A stretch of DNA of 64,000 nt from SLRI01 sp964576715 (GCA_964576715.1 CAZNWE010000003.1:37023-101022), one strand, 5' to 3'; positions 32,730 through 41,676 are shown, numbered from the stretch's first letter. Made by a program: numbers and translations. The notes: generated by a model from the letters alone, not told the origin.

Positions 32730-33584
32730 ATGCGCACGATTCTGGCTCATCTCGAGATCAGCCCGGTGCTCGATTCGATCCTCGCCTGCGCGCTGATCGT
32801 CGCCCGGCGCTACGATTCGTACATCGAAGGCTTCCACATTCGGCCGGGCCAGCCCGACGTCATCGCCGCCGGGGCGGACGGCTTCGTCGCCGCCGCCCCG
32901 GATCTGGTCGCCGGCTTCGAGCGTGAGGCCAAGGAGCGGGCCGAGCGCGCCACCGCCCGCTTCGAGGCGTTCATCGCCGAGCACGACCTGGCCCGTCCCG
33001 GGACGCGCACGCCGAGCGGGCTCGCCGCCGACTGGCGGGTCGAAACCGCGGCCGGGCCCACGGCCCTCGGCAGCCGCGGCCGCATCTTCGATCTCATCGT
33101 GGTCGGCCGCCCGCTCGCCGACGAGGTGACCCCCTCGATCGCCGCCCTCGAGGCGGCGCTGTTCGACAGCGGCCGACTGCTCCTGGTGGCCCCACCGGAC
33201 GCCCCCGCCGGTTTCGGCAAGCATCTGGTGATCGCCTGGAACGGCAGCACCGAGACGGCGCGGACCATCGGCTTTGCCGAGCGCTTTTTGCTCGATGCCG
33301 ACCGGGTGACCGTGCTCACCGTCGAGCGGGGCTCGGTTCCCGGTCCGTCGGGCGCCGAACTCGCGCACAACCTGCAGCGCCGCGGGATCGACGCCGACTT
33401 CCGCGAGGCGAAGCTCAACAACCGCCCGGTCGGCGAGGCCATTCTCGACGAGGCGGCGGCGATCGGTGGCGACCTGCTGGTCAAAGGCGCCTATACCCAA
33501 AGTCGGCTGCGGCAGATGATCTTCGGCGGTGCGACGAGCTACATCCTGGCCGAGGCCACCTTGCCGGTCATCATGGCCAATTGA
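32730..33584 (+). CDS. Universal stress protein family (tandem UspA domains)
   Basis: 284 residues, a two-domain Usp protein common in alphaproteobacteria. The first domain begins MRTILAHLEISPVLDSILAC and has IFDLIVVGRPL. The second begins HLVIAWNGSTETARTIGFAE and ends GGDLLVKGAYTQSRLRQMIF then GGATSYILAEATLPV, the family's C-terminal signature. Cytoplasmic; expected to help survival under starvation or stress. ATG at 32730 with GGGAAGG upstream. Monocistronic by spacing. Confidence 0.88.
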   Translation: MRTILAHLEISPVLDSILACALIVARRYDSYIEGFHIRPGQPDVIAAGADGFVAAAPDLVAGFEREAKERAERATARFEAFIAEHDLARPGTRTPSGLAADWRVETAAGPTALGSRGRIFDLIVVGRPLADEVTPSIAALEAALFDSGRLLLVAPPDAPAGFGKHLVIAWNGSTETARTIGFAERFLLDADRVTVLTVERGSVPGPSGAELAHNLQRRGIDADFREAKLNNRPVGEAILDEAAAIGGDLLVKGAYTQSRLRQMIFGGATSYILAEATLPVIMAN

Positions 33585-33601
33585 TGCGGCCTGCAGGCAA
33601 C

Positions 33602-33640
33602 GGCGACCGGCCCGGCGCCACTGCCGTCGAGCCGGTCGCC
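33602..33640. terminator. Long hairpin after the universal stress gene
   Basis: Perfect 10-bp arms GGCGACCGGC (33602-33611) / GCCGGTCGCC (33631-33640) with a 19-base loop, 18 bp after the stop of the gene ending at 33584. There is no T run, so it may only mark the 3' end or act with Rho. Confidence 0.3.
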
Positions 33641-33676
33641 CTATCCCAGTCTCCCCAACCACGGTGAACCGAACCC

Positions 33677-34135
33677 ATGGCCGCCCTCGCGATCGCCCTT
33701 CATGCGCTGGCCGCCGCCATCTGGGTCGGCGGCATGTTCCTCGCCTACGTCGTCGTCCGGCCGAGTGCCGGTGCCCTCGCCACCGCCGAGCGCCTGGCCC
33801 TCTGGCAGCGCGTCTTCGCCGGCTTCTTCCCCTGGGTGATCGGGGCGATCGCCGCCCTCCTGGTCAGCGGCTACTGGCTGCTCTTCGTCACCCATGGCGG
33901 GTTCGGCGGGGCGGGGGTGCATATCCACGTCATGCACTTGACCGGCTGGCTGATGTTCCTGCTGTTCTTCCACCTCTTCTTCGTGCCGTGGCAGCGCTAT
34001 CGGCGGGCCCTGGCCGCCGGCGATCAGTCGGCAGCGGGGCGCTGGCTCGGCCAGATCCGGCTGATCATCGCGGTCAATCTCGGCCTCGGCCTGGTGACCG
34101 TGGCGATCGGTGCCAGCGGCCGGTACTGGTTCTAG
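33677..34135 (+). CDS. CopD-domain family membrane protein
   Basis: 152 residues with four membrane helices. The opening ALAIALHALAAAIWVGGMFL is the standard CopD-like first helix with the conserved His and WVGGMF, followed by FFPWVIGAIAALLVSGYWLL and HIHVMHLTGWLMFLLFFHLF, which supplies several conserved histidines in mid-membrane. It ends LGLVTVAIGASGRYW. Related proteins bind haem or copper; whether this one handles copper is unclear. ATG at 33677; no strong ribosome site. It stands alone. Confidence 0.82.
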   Translation: MAALAIALHALAAAIWVGGMFLAYVVVRPSAGALATAERLALWQRVFAGFFPWVIGAIAALLVSGYWLLFVTHGGFGGAGVHIHVMHLTGWLMFLLFFHLFFVPWQRYRRALAAGDQSAAGRWLGQIRLIIAVNLGLGLVTVAIGASGRYWF

Positions 34136-34311
34136 CCCCGCCGCGTCCGGCAACCGACCCGGCCGCCAACCGCGGGATGGTTGCCGCATCCTCACGGAAT
34201 CGCCTACCGGAGAGCGTGCCGGTGATTGAAGCGAGCACCGGGTCGGGCTATCGATCCTAAAACAGGGGCGAGCGCCTGGCCCGACGGCCGGTGCGATGGA
34301 GGGAACGAGCG

Positions 34312-36327
34312 ATGCGCGCTGCGGCATATCCCTGGCGGCGTCCGATCGGTAGTGCTGCCGGTCTCGGCCGTGTCGGCATGGTCGCGGCCTGCCTGTTGGC
34401 TAGCACCGGCATCTCGGCCCAGCGCACGGTGCTCGCCCAGGATGCCGGGCCGGTGGCCGACGAGCCGGCCGGCGGCACCGCGGCGGTTTCGGCGACCGAG
34501 CTGCAGGCGGCGATCGACGCCATCAAGCGGCGGGTCGCCGAGCAGCAGGAGGGGCGCGAGGCGACCGGCAGCTCCGAGCTCGCAGCCGAGCTCCGCTCGG
34601 CCCGGGATGCCATTGCCGAGCTCACCCGGAACCTGACCCGGTTGCGCGGCGAGCGCGACGCGCTGCAGGACGAACTCGCGGCCCAGGCCGAGCTGGAGCG
34701 GGAGCTGCACGCCGCATTCGATGCCCGCCTCGAACGCGAAGCCGACCTCGAGACGGCGTTGGCCGCCGCCGAGCGGGCGACGGCCGAGGCGCGCGCGGCG
34801 TTGGCCGAGGCCAACGAGCGCGCGGCCGCCGACGCCGAAGCCTATGAGAATGCCCTGATCGAGAGCCGGCGGCAGGCCGAGGTCGCTGTCGACCAGCGGA
34901 GCGCGCTCGAGGCCGCCCTGGCGACCGCCGAGGCGACGGTCGGCGACTTGCGCGACGAGCTCGCCCGCAACGCCGAGGCGGCAGCGGCCGAACGCGCGGC
35001 CCGCGATGCCGCACTGGCCGAAAGCGAGAACCGCGCCGAGGCGGTGGCCGCCCGCCTGGCCGAGCGCGACGCCAGGCTCGCCGCCGCCGAGGCCGATGCC
35101 GCCGAACTGCGCGAGCAGCGTGCCGAGGCGGTGGCGGCGGCCACCGCGGCGACGACCGAGCGCGAGGCATTGGCGGCAACCGTCAACGACGCGCGGGCGA
35201 GCGCTGCCGCGGCTGCAGCAGAGCTCGAGGCGGTGCGTGCCGAGCTGGCCGCGGGCGAGGCCGAGCTGGCGGCTGCCGAGCTTGCCCGGGGTGAGCTCGA
35301 GGCGCGCTTGGCGACCGCCGAGACGGCACGCGGCGCCCTCGAGCGCGAGCTGGGCGAGGCCGAGCAGGCGCGACGTACGGCGGTGGCCGACGGCGAGGCT
35401 GCGATCGCCGCCCGCGAGGAGGAGATGGCCGGGTTGCGCGAGGTGGCGCAGCGCTCGGTGGCCGAGGTCGAGGCGCTGGGCGAGACGCTGCTCGCCACGC
35501 TCGAGGAGAACGAGGAACTGATCGCGACGCTGGCCGAGGCCCGCGACAGCCGGGCCTTGATCGAGGCCGAGCTGCGGGCGATGCGCCGTGATCTCGAGGC
35601 CTATGCGGCGGCTGGCGAGGCCCCGGCGGCGGGCGCCGAGATGCCCGTCGCCCTGCTGGCGAGCGACGCCGTGGTCGAGGCGATCGATGCCGAACTGGCG
35701 GCGGCGCGGCAGCAGATCGAGGTGCTCAACGAGGAGCTGATCGCCCGCGACCAGCAGCTGGCCTCGGCCGGGGCGGCGGGCGACGCCGATGCGCTGAGCC
35801 AGCAAGTCGGGCTGCTACGGCGTCAGCTCGAGGCGCTGAACGCGGAGAATGCCAAGCTGCTCGACGACCTCGCCGCGGCGCAGGCGCTCGCCGCACCGGC
35901 ACTGATTACCGCGTCGTTGGCGCCGGACGAGGCGGTCGAGCATTTCCTCGGCCAGCTCAACGCCGTCGATACCGGCGATGGCTGGTGGTTGACCGTGCCC
36001 GATGGGCTGGTCTTCGCCCCGGGCAGTGCGACGCTCGCCGCCGGCACCGAGCCGGTGGTCGGGCAGATCGCCGCCCTGCTCGGCTATTTCGGCGACGCCG
36101 AGGTGCGCATCGTCGGCCACACCGACAGCTTCGGTGATGCCGAGGTCAACAAGGAGCTGTCGCTGCAGCGGGCGCAGACCGTCGGCCGGGTGCTGGTCGA
36201 GAGCTTCGGCATCGCGGCCGAGCGGATCGCCACAGAGGGATTCGGCGAGGAGCAGCCGATCGCCGCCAACACGACGATCGAAGGCCGGCGGGCCAACCGC
36301 CGGGTCGAGGTCTATGTCCAGCGCTGA
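34312..36327 (+). CDS. Large exported coiled-coil protein with C-terminal OmpA peptidoglycan-binding domain
   Basis: 671 residues. A signal region (RVGMVAACLLASTGISAQ) is followed by about 450 residues of unbroken Ala/Glu/Arg heptads (residues about 60-530). The C-terminal OmpA-like domain starts near LVFAPGSATLAAGTEPVVGQ, has the wall-binding motif VRIVGHTDSFGDAEVNKELS and RAQTVGRVLV, and ends RRANRRVEVYV. The protein should reach from the cell wall through the periplasm as a long rod. The ATG at 34312 has GGAGGG about eight bases upstream. The coil is long compared with ordinary OmpA-family proteins and recalls MotB/TolA-like rods, but there is no obvious membrane anchor besides the signal. 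Confidence 0.8.
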   Translation: MRAAAYPWRRPIGSAAGLGRVGMVAACLLASTGISAQRTVLAQDAGPVADEPAGGTAAVSATELQAAIDAIKRRVAEQQEGREATGSSELAAELRSARDAIAELTRNLTRLRGERDALQDELAAQAELERELHAAFDARLEREADLETALAAAERATAEARAALAEANERAAADAEAYENALIESRRQAEVAVDQRSALEAALATAEATVGDLRDELARNAEAAAAERAARDAALAESENRAEAVAARLAERDARLAAAEADAAELREQRAEAVAAATAATTEREALAATVNDARASAAAAAAELEAVRAELAAGEAELAAAELARGELEARLATAETARGALERELGEAEQARRTAVADGEAAIAAREEEMAGLREVAQRSVAEVEALGETLLATLEENEELIATLAEARDSRALIEAELRAMRRDLEAYAAAGEAPAAGAEMPVALLASDAVVEAIDAELAAARQQIEVLNEELIARDQQLASAGAAGDADALSQQVGLLRRQLEALNAENAKLLDDLAAAQALAAPALITASLAPDEAVEHFLGQLNAVDTGDGWWLTVPDGLVFAPGSATLAAGTEPVVGQIAALLGYFGDAEVRIVGHTDSFGDAEVNKELSLQRAQTVGRVLVESFGIAAERIATEGFGEEQPIAANTTIEGRRANRRVEVYVQR

Positions 36328-36343
36328 GCCGGCCCGGAAGTCG

Positions 36344-36372
36344 TTGACAAGATAATAGTCCTAGGTTAAATA
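36344..36372 (+). promoter_or_regulatory. Sigma-70-type promoter overlapping a palindrome
   Basis: -35 TTGACA (36344-36349), 17-base spacer, -10-like TAAATA (36367-36372). The -10 region lies inside the palindrome AGGTTA-AA-TAACCT (36363-36376), a candidate repressor site. The stretch is strikingly AT-rich. It serves the subtilisin gene at 36406. Confidence 0.6.
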
Positions 36373-36373
36373 A

Positions 36374-36400
36374 CCTCTCCCGGTAACCCTGCGGGAGAGG
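36374..36400 (+). promoter_or_regulatory. Leader hairpin burying the ribosome-binding site
   Basis: Perfect 9-bp stem CCTCTCCCG (36374-36382) / CGGGAGAGG (36392-36400). The 3' arm contains the GGGAGAGG that would act as Shine-Dalgarno for the ATG at 36406, so translation may be blocked until the stem opens. Confidence 0.5.
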
Positions 36401-36405
36401 AGCGG

Positions 36406-37362
36406 ATGTCTGGCGGAGCCCCCTTGGCGGTCGGTGAGATGCGGCTGCCGCCCTATGATCTGGTCGATCTGGTGCCCGATGCGCGCGGCCTCGCCCCGCT
36501 GGCGACGCACCGCGGCGAGCGCTTGCGCTGGGCCGAGCAACTGCTGCGCCTGCCCGAGGTCTGGCGGCGCACGCAGGGTCAAGGCGTGCGGATCGCAGTG
36601 CTCGACACCGGCATCGACCCGGACCATCCGGACCTCGCCGGCGGCATCGAGCAGGCCCGTGACTTCACCGGCGAGGGGATCGAGGACCACAACGGCCACG
36701 GCACCCACTGTGCCGGGATCATCGCCGCGCGCCGCAACGAGATCGGCTTCATCGGCAGTGCCCCGATGGCCTCGCTCTTGATCGGCAAGGTGCTGCGCAG
36801 CAGCGGCGGCGGCAGCCTCGACGCCGTCGTCGCCGCACTGCACTGGGCGGTCGAGGAGCGGGTCGACATCATCTCGATATCGCTCGGCGCCGACCGTGGC
36901 GGGGCGCGGCTGTTCGAGGCCGTGCACCGGGCCTTGGCCAACGGCGTGATCGTGATCTGTGCTGCCGGCAATTCCGGCGCCCTGTTTACCAACGGCATCG
37001 GCTATCCGGGCCGCTATGGCAGTGTGATCACCGTGGCCGCGCACGACCGACACGGCCAGCCCTCCGGCTTCTCCTCGCGCGGTGCCGAGATCGACTTCAT
37101 GGCGCCGGGCCAGGACATCTGGTCGACCTACCGCCAGGGCGGCTACGCCAAGCTGAGCGGCACCTCGATGGCGGCACCCTTCGTCGCCGGTCTCGCGGCA
37201 CTCGTGCTCGCCAAGCACCGTACGGCCGGGCACCACACCAGCCCGATCGACAATTGCGCGGACATGCGCGAGCACCTGTTGCGCATGGCGGCCCATCCCG
37301 GCCACCACGATGGTGCCCGCGGCCACGGGCCGCTGCTGCCGTTCGCCTACTTCGTCCGCTAG
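36406..37362 (+). CDS. Intracellular subtilisin-like serine protease (S8)
   Basis: 318 residues and no signal peptide. Catalytic residues are all present: Asp 67 in VLDTGIDPDHPDL, His 98 in NGHGTHCAGI, Ser 254 in SGTSMAAPFVAG, and the oxyanion Asn 189 in CAAGNSG. The N-terminal 50 residues (GEMRLPPYDLVDLVPDARGL) form a short extension that could be an inhibitory pro-segment. It resembles intracellular subtilisins in size and layout. Expression seems tightly controlled: a strong promoter overlaps a palindrome and the ribosome site is in a hairpin. It converges on the cupredoxin-like gene (50-bp gap). Confidence 0.9.
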   Translation: MSGGAPLAVGEMRLPPYDLVDLVPDARGLAPLATHRGERLRWAEQLLRLPEVWRRTQGQGVRIAVLDTGIDPDHPDLAGGIEQARDFTGEGIEDHNGHGTHCAGIIAARRNEIGFIGSAPMASLLIGKVLRSSGGGSLDAVVAALHWAVEERVDIISISLGADRGGARLFEAVHRALANGVIVICAAGNSGALFTNGIGYPGRYGSVITVAAHDRHGQPSGFSSRGAEIDFMAPGQDIWSTYRQGGYAKLSGTSMAAPFVAGLAALVLAKHRTAGHHTSPIDNCADMREHLLRMAAHPGHHDGARGHGPLLPFAYFVR

Positions 37363-37412
37363 AGCTCTCGCAGGGTGACCGTGTACTTGGTCAGGTGGCG
37401 GACGATCGATGC

Positions 37413-37874
37413 TCAGCCGCGACCCGAGTCTGGCAACGCGGCGAACAACTCGCGGAACACCTTGGCGGCCACCGGCGGGTGTTGGACCCGTTGGGCGGCC
37501 TCTAAGTTGACGGCAGGATCGCCCACGATGATCAAGCCGACCAGACCGAGCTGATAGCTGGCGCCACATTTATGGCCGTAGACCCCGGGCTCGGTCAGCG
37601 TCACCTCGACGCTCTCGCCGACCTGGCCCCACCAGAGTTCAGCCCCCGGCGGATGCATGCCGGCGATCAAGCGGCTCGCGAACACCTTGCCCGACATGTT
37701 GATCTGCACACTGTCACCGGGGGCGATGAACAGGACCGCCGGATCGAAGCGCGGCTGGCCGGTGTCGCTGTCGCGGATGACCCGGATGACATGGGCTTCG
37801 CCGCTATGCGCGGGCGCTGCGGGGATGGTCGCGATCGAGAGCAGGACGACGAGGAAGACAATGAACAGGCGCAT
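37413..37874 (-). CDS. Pseudoazurin-like cupredoxin missing three of four copper ligands
   Basis: 153 residues. Signal peptide LFIVFLVVLLSIATIPAAPA, then a pseudoazurin-type fold: VLFIAPGDSVQINMSGKVFA, GMHPPGAELWWG, VTLTEPGVYGHKCGASYQ and LVGLIIVGDP. In pseudoazurin the copper is held by His (in GHNVE), Cys, His (in CTPHY) and Met (in MGMVG). Here the first His is lost (KVFASRLI), the Cys remains, the second His is Ser (CGASY) and the Met is Leu (LGLVG). A type 1 blue copper site is therefore not expected. Role unknown; perhaps another metal or pure binding. The C-terminal 30 residues extend beyond the fold. Confidence 0.75.
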   Translation of the reverse strand: MRLFIVFLVVLLSIATIPAAPAHSGEAHVIRVIRDSDTGQPRFDPAVLFIAPGDSVQINMSGKVFASRLIAGMHPPGAELWWGQVGESVEVTLTEPGVYGHKCGASYQLGLVGLIIVGDPAVNLEAAQRVQHPPVAAKVFRELFAALPDSGRG

Positions 37875-38023
37875 GATCAGGCTGACGAGCAGGTGGGCCG
37901 GGAACCTCGATCTACGCCTGCTGTCCGACGCCCGGCCAATCGCGCCCGATCACAACTGCGTGGGCGGGGTCGGCCGGCGGCCAGCCGGTCCGCACCCCGC
38001 CAGCGCGGCTGGCAGCCCGCCGC

Positions 38024-39028
38024 CTAGAGCCCGCCCATCAGCGCGGCGACGTCGTTCATCCGGCAGGAGAAGCCCCACTCGTTGTCGTACCAGGTAGCGA
38101 TGCGCACGAGCTGGCCGTCGATCACCTTGGTCGACAGCAGATCGACGGTCGAGCTCGCCGGCTGGTGGTTGAAGTCGATCGAGACGAGCGGCTCGGTGCA
38201 GACATCGAGAACGCCCTCGAGCGGCCCGTTGGCGGCGTCGGTCAGCGCCTGATTGACCTCCTCCACCGAAGTACTGCGCCCGGCGACGAAGGTGATGTCG
38301 ACCATGCTGACGTTTTGCGTCGGCACCCGGATCGCGACCCCGTCGAGCTTGCCCTTGAGCTCCGGCAGGACCAGGCCCACCGCCTTGGCGGCGCCGGTCG
38401 AGGTCGGGATCATCGAGACGGTGGCGGCACGGGCGCGGCGGAGATCCTTGTGGAAGACGTCGAGCAGGCTCTGGTCGTTGGTGAAGGCGTGGATGGTGGT
38501 CATGTGGCCGCGGACGATGCCGACCAGATTGTTGAGCACCATGGCGGCAGGCGCCAGGCAGTTGGTGGTGCATGACGCATTCGAGACCACCTGGTGCTCG
38601 GCCTTCAGGTCCTTGTGGTTGACGCCATAGACCACGGTGAGGTCGGCACCCTCACCCGGGGCCGAGATCAGGACCTTCTTGGCACCCGCGTCGAGATGGG
38701 CCGCCGCCTTGTCGCGGGCGGTGAAGATGCCGGTGCATTCCATGACGATGTCGACGCCGAGCTCACCCCAGGGCAGCTTGCCGATGTCGCGCTCGGCGGT
38801 GACCTTGATCGGGCCGGTGCCGACGTCGAGGGTGTCGCCCTCCATCGTCACCTTGCCCGGGTAGCGGCCATGCACGCTGTCGTAGCGCAAGAGATGCGCG
38901 TTGGTCGCCGGCGGCGCCAGGTCGTTGACCCCGACCACCTGGACGTCGGTCCTGCCGTTCTCGGCAATCGCCCGCAGCACATTGCGGCCGATCCGGCCGA
39001 AGCCGTTGATCGCGACACGAACAGTCAT
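38024..39028 (-). CDS. gap: Glyceraldehyde-3-phosphate dehydrogenase, type I
   Basis: 334 residues, the usual length. NAD-binding start VRVAINGFGRIGRNVLRAIA, active-site Cys 153 in VSNASCTTNCLAPAAM, then TIHAFTNDQ and the C-terminal WYDNEWGFSCRM. Catalyses oxidative phosphorylation of glyceraldehyde 3-phosphate in glycolysis, or the reverse in gluconeogenesis/Calvin cycle. ATG at 39026-39028 has GAGGGAGAG upstream. It lies 61 bp after transketolase in the same direction, the classic alphaproteobacterial tkt-gap order, but pgk does not follow; the next gene is the cupredoxin-like one. Confidence 0.96.
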   Translation of the reverse strand: MTVRVAINGFGRIGRNVLRAIAENGRTDVQVVGVNDLAPPATNAHLLRYDSVHGRYPGKVTMEGDTLDVGTGPIKVTAERDIGKLPWGELGVDIVMECTGIFTARDKAAAHLDAGAKKVLISAPGEGADLTVVYGVNHKDLKAEHQVVSNASCTTNCLAPAAMVLNNLVGIVRGHMTTIHAFTNDQSLLDVFHKDLRRARAATVSMIPTSTGAAKAVGLVLPELKGKLDGVAIRVPTQNVSMVDITFVAGRSTSVEEVNQALTDAANGPLEGVLDVCTEPLVSIDFNHQPASSTVDLLSTKVIDGQLVRIATWYDNEWGFSCRMNDVAALMGGL

Positions 39029-39089
39029 CGTCTCTCTCCCTCTGCTTGGTTGTGCTAGCCGTCGATCGACCCGCGCCGTGCCACCGACC

Positions 39090-41072
39090 TCAGACGAGCC
39101 GGCGGAGCCGTTCGGCAATGGCGGCCGGGGTGATGCCGAAATGCTGGTAGAGCCTCTCGTAGGGGGCACTGGCGCCGAAGCTGGTCATCCCCACCACGTC
39201 CGCCTCGCTCGCCACGTAGCGGGTCCAGCCGAAGGGCGAGGCGGCCTCGACCGCGACCCTGGGGGCGGTGCCGAGGACCGCGGCCCGATAGCCCGGCCCC
39301 TGCCGTTCGAACAGTTCCATGCTGGGCATCGAGACGACCGCCGTGGGCAACCCCTCGGCATCGAGCTCGGCCTTGGCCTCGATGGCGATGCCGACCTCCG
39401 AGCCGGTGGCGATGATGGTCCCGGCCCGCTCGCCCTCGGCTTCGGCCAGCACGTAGGCGCCGCGCGCCGAGAGGTTCTCGGCCGTATCCTCGGTCCGCAG
39501 CGTCTCGAGGTTCTGCCGGGTCAGCGCCAGCACCGACGGGCCGGTGCCGTGCTCGAGCGCTGCCTGCCAGCACTCGAGCGTCTCGACCGCATCGGCGGGG
39601 CGGAAGACCAGGCAGTTGGGCATCGCCCGGAGCCCGGCGAGCTGCTCGATCGGCTGGTGCGTCGGCCCGTCCTCGCCGAGCCCGATCGAATCGTGCGTGG
39701 CGACCACGATCACCCGCTGCCGCATCAGCGCCGCCAGGCGGATGGCCGGCTTGGCGTAGTCGGTGAAGATCAAGAAGGTGCCGCCATAGGGGATGATGCC
39801 GCGATGCAGCGCCATGCCGTTCATCGCCGCCACCATGGCAAACTCGCGGATGCCGTAGTGGATGTGGCGGCCGGTGAAATCGCCGGGGGCGAGGCGCGGC
39901 GTGCTCTTGGTGTCGGTGTTGTTGGAGCCGGTGAGATCGGCCGAGCCGCCGACCAGCTCCGGGATGATCTCGGTCAACAGCGTGAGCGCGTTCTGGCTCG
40001 CCTTGCGGCTCGCCAGCTTCGGTCGCTCGGTCGAGATCTGCCGCTTGAGCGCCTGCACTGCCGCCGCCGTGCCCGCAGGCAGATGACCCTCGGTGGTCCG
40101 CAGGAACTCGTCGCGCAGGCCGGCGTCCGCCGCCTGCAATCGCGCCTGCCAGGCCTCGCGCAGGCCGTCGCCGCGCTGGCCGATCTCGCGCCAACCGGCG
40201 CTGATCGCCGCCGGCACGACGAAGGGCGGATGCGCCCAGCCGAGGGCGGCGCGGGCCCCCTCGATCTCCGCCGCACCGAGCGGCGCGCCGTGGCTCGAGG
40301 CTTTGCCGGCCTTGGTCGGCGCACCCTTGCCGATCACTGTCTTGCAGGCGATCAGGCTCGGCCGAGGGTCGGTCTTGGCGACGGTGAGCGCCTGGTCGAC
40401 GGCGTCCGGATCGTGGCCATCGACGGCCATCGTCTGCCAGCCATAGGCGGCAAAACGCATCAGCTGATCATCCGAGCAGGAGAGCTCGGTCGGCCCGTCG
40501 ATCGAGATGCCGTTGTCGTCGAACAGCACGATCAGCTTGCCGAGGCCGTAATGCCCGGCGAGCGAGGCCGCCTCGTGGCTGACGCCTTCCATCAGGTCGC
40601 CATCGCTGGCGATCACGTAGGTGTGGTGGTCGACCAGGGCTGCACCGTAGTGTGCCGCCCGCCAGCGCTCGGCCATCGCCATCCCGACCGCGGTGGCGAG
40701 CCCCTGGCCCAACGGCCCGGTGGTCGTCTCGATCCCGGCCGCATGGCCGTATTCCGGGTGGCCCGCGGTCTTCGAGCCGAGCTGGCGAAAGCGCTTGAGC
40801 TCGTCGAGGGTCATGTCGGCATGGCCGGTCAGGTGCAGGATCGCATAGAGCAGCATCGAGCCATGCCCGGCCGAGAGGACGAAGCGGTCGCGGTCGGGCC
40901 AGTCCGGACAGGCCGCGGAGAAGCGCAGGTGGCGGCCGAACAGCACGGTCGCCGCGTCGGCCATGCCCATCGGCATGCCTGGATGACCTGACTGGGCCTG
41001 CTCGACCGCATCCATGGCGAGTGCCCGGACGGCGTTGGCGAGATCGGCATGGGAGACGGAGATCGCGGACAT
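39090..41072 (-). CDS. tkt: Transketolase
   Basis: 660 residues. Thiamine-diphosphate enzyme of the pentose phosphate pathway. Landmarks are ALAMDAVEQAQSGHPGMPMG, DRFVLSAGHGSMLLYAILHL, TGPLGQGLATAVGMAMAE, ASDGDLMEGVSHEAASLAGH (ThDP/Mg site), GPTHQPIEQLAGLRAMPN and EDGPTHQP, with a C-terminal domain ending ITPAAIAERLRRLV. ATG at 41070-41072. Cotranscribed with gap. Divergent from the DUF4164/zapA operon. Confidence 0.96.
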   Translation of the reverse strand: MSAISVSHADLANAVRALAMDAVEQAQSGHPGMPMGMADAATVLFGRHLRFSAACPDWPDRDRFVLSAGHGSMLLYAILHLTGHADMTLDELKRFRQLGSKTAGHPEYGHAAGIETTTGPLGQGLATAVGMAMAERWRAAHYGAALVDHHTYVIASDGDLMEGVSHEAASLAGHYGLGKLIVLFDDNGISIDGPTELSCSDDQLMRFAAYGWQTMAVDGHDPDAVDQALTVAKTDPRPSLIACKTVIGKGAPTKAGKASSHGAPLGAAEIEGARAALGWAHPPFVVPAAISAGWREIGQRGDGLREAWQARLQAADAGLRDEFLRTTEGHLPAGTAAAVQALKRQISTERPKLASRKASQNALTLLTEIIPELVGGSADLTGSNNTDTKSTPRLAPGDFTGRHIHYGIREFAMVAAMNGMALHRGIIPYGGTFLIFTDYAKPAIRLAALMRQRVIVVATHDSIGLGEDGPTHQPIEQLAGLRAMPNCLVFRPADAVETLECWQAALEHGTGPSVLALTRQNLETLRTEDTAENLSARGAYVLAEAEGERAGTIIATGSEVGIAIEAKAELDAEGLPTAVVSMPSMELFERQGPGYRAAVLGTAPRVAVEAASPFGWTRYVASEADVVGMTSFGASAPYERLYQHFGITPAAIAERLRRLV

Positions 41073-41316
41073 CGGCTGCTCTGTTCAGTTGTCGGTTCCG
41101 GCTGCGACAGCCGGCGGTCGGCCCGGTGTGCACTCGACCGTAGCGGACAGTGACCGAACGATCGGAAAAAGCAACGCCGTTTTTCCAGATCGCGCGGCCG
41201 ACGGCAACTCCCGGTCGTCGACGGCACGACCATCGATTGACGGATGGAGGACGCTATGCCATCGATCCCCGACGGTTATCGATCCCGATACTGCGACGTT
41301 GCGAAGCCACCCGATC

Positions 41317-41598
41317 ATGTCCGCCATCGACCAGGCCCAGGCCCGTCTCGACGCCGCCCTCGACCGGCTCGAGCGCGCCCTCGACAGCAACCGCGCGGCC
41401 GCCGGCCGGCCCGCCGACGCCGCCCTCGCCGGCGAGGTCGAAGGGTTGCGCGAGGAGTGCGCCCAATTGCGCGACCGGCTGGCCGCGGCCGAGGCCCGGC
41501 ACCAACGACTGAAGGCCGCGATGGCGGCCATGGGCGGTCGGCTCGATGCCGCGATCGGCGACCTCGACCAGCTGCTGCAGGCCAAGGCGGCCGAGTAG
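41317..41598 (+). CDS. DUF4164-like small coiled-coil protein
   Basis: 93 residues, helical throughout: ARLDAALDRLERALDSN, then EVEGLREECAQLRDRLAAAE, and AIGDLDQLLQAKAAE at the end. Short coiled-coil proteins of this kind (DUF4164) regularly precede zapA in alphaproteobacteria, and the 78-bp spacing and direction here fit. Cytoplasmic; presumably linked to division. The ATG at 41317 is chosen because upstream sequence in frame does not look protein-like. Confidence 0.7.
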   Translation: MSAIDQAQARLDAALDRLERALDSNRAAAGRPADAALAGEVEGLREECAQLRDRLAAAEARHQRLKAAMAAMGGRLDAAIGDLDQLLQAKAAE

Positions 41599-41676
41599 GG
41601 CAGGCCGCGGCGCGCCGCCGCAGCCTGCCCGGCTGCCGGCGACAGGACCATCACCAGGACGCGAGGCTGACCCAGG

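Noticed and set aside
37995..38015. GCCAGC-GCG-GCTGGC hairpin after gap
   Set aside because: Short stem, no T run and common in GC-rich DNA.
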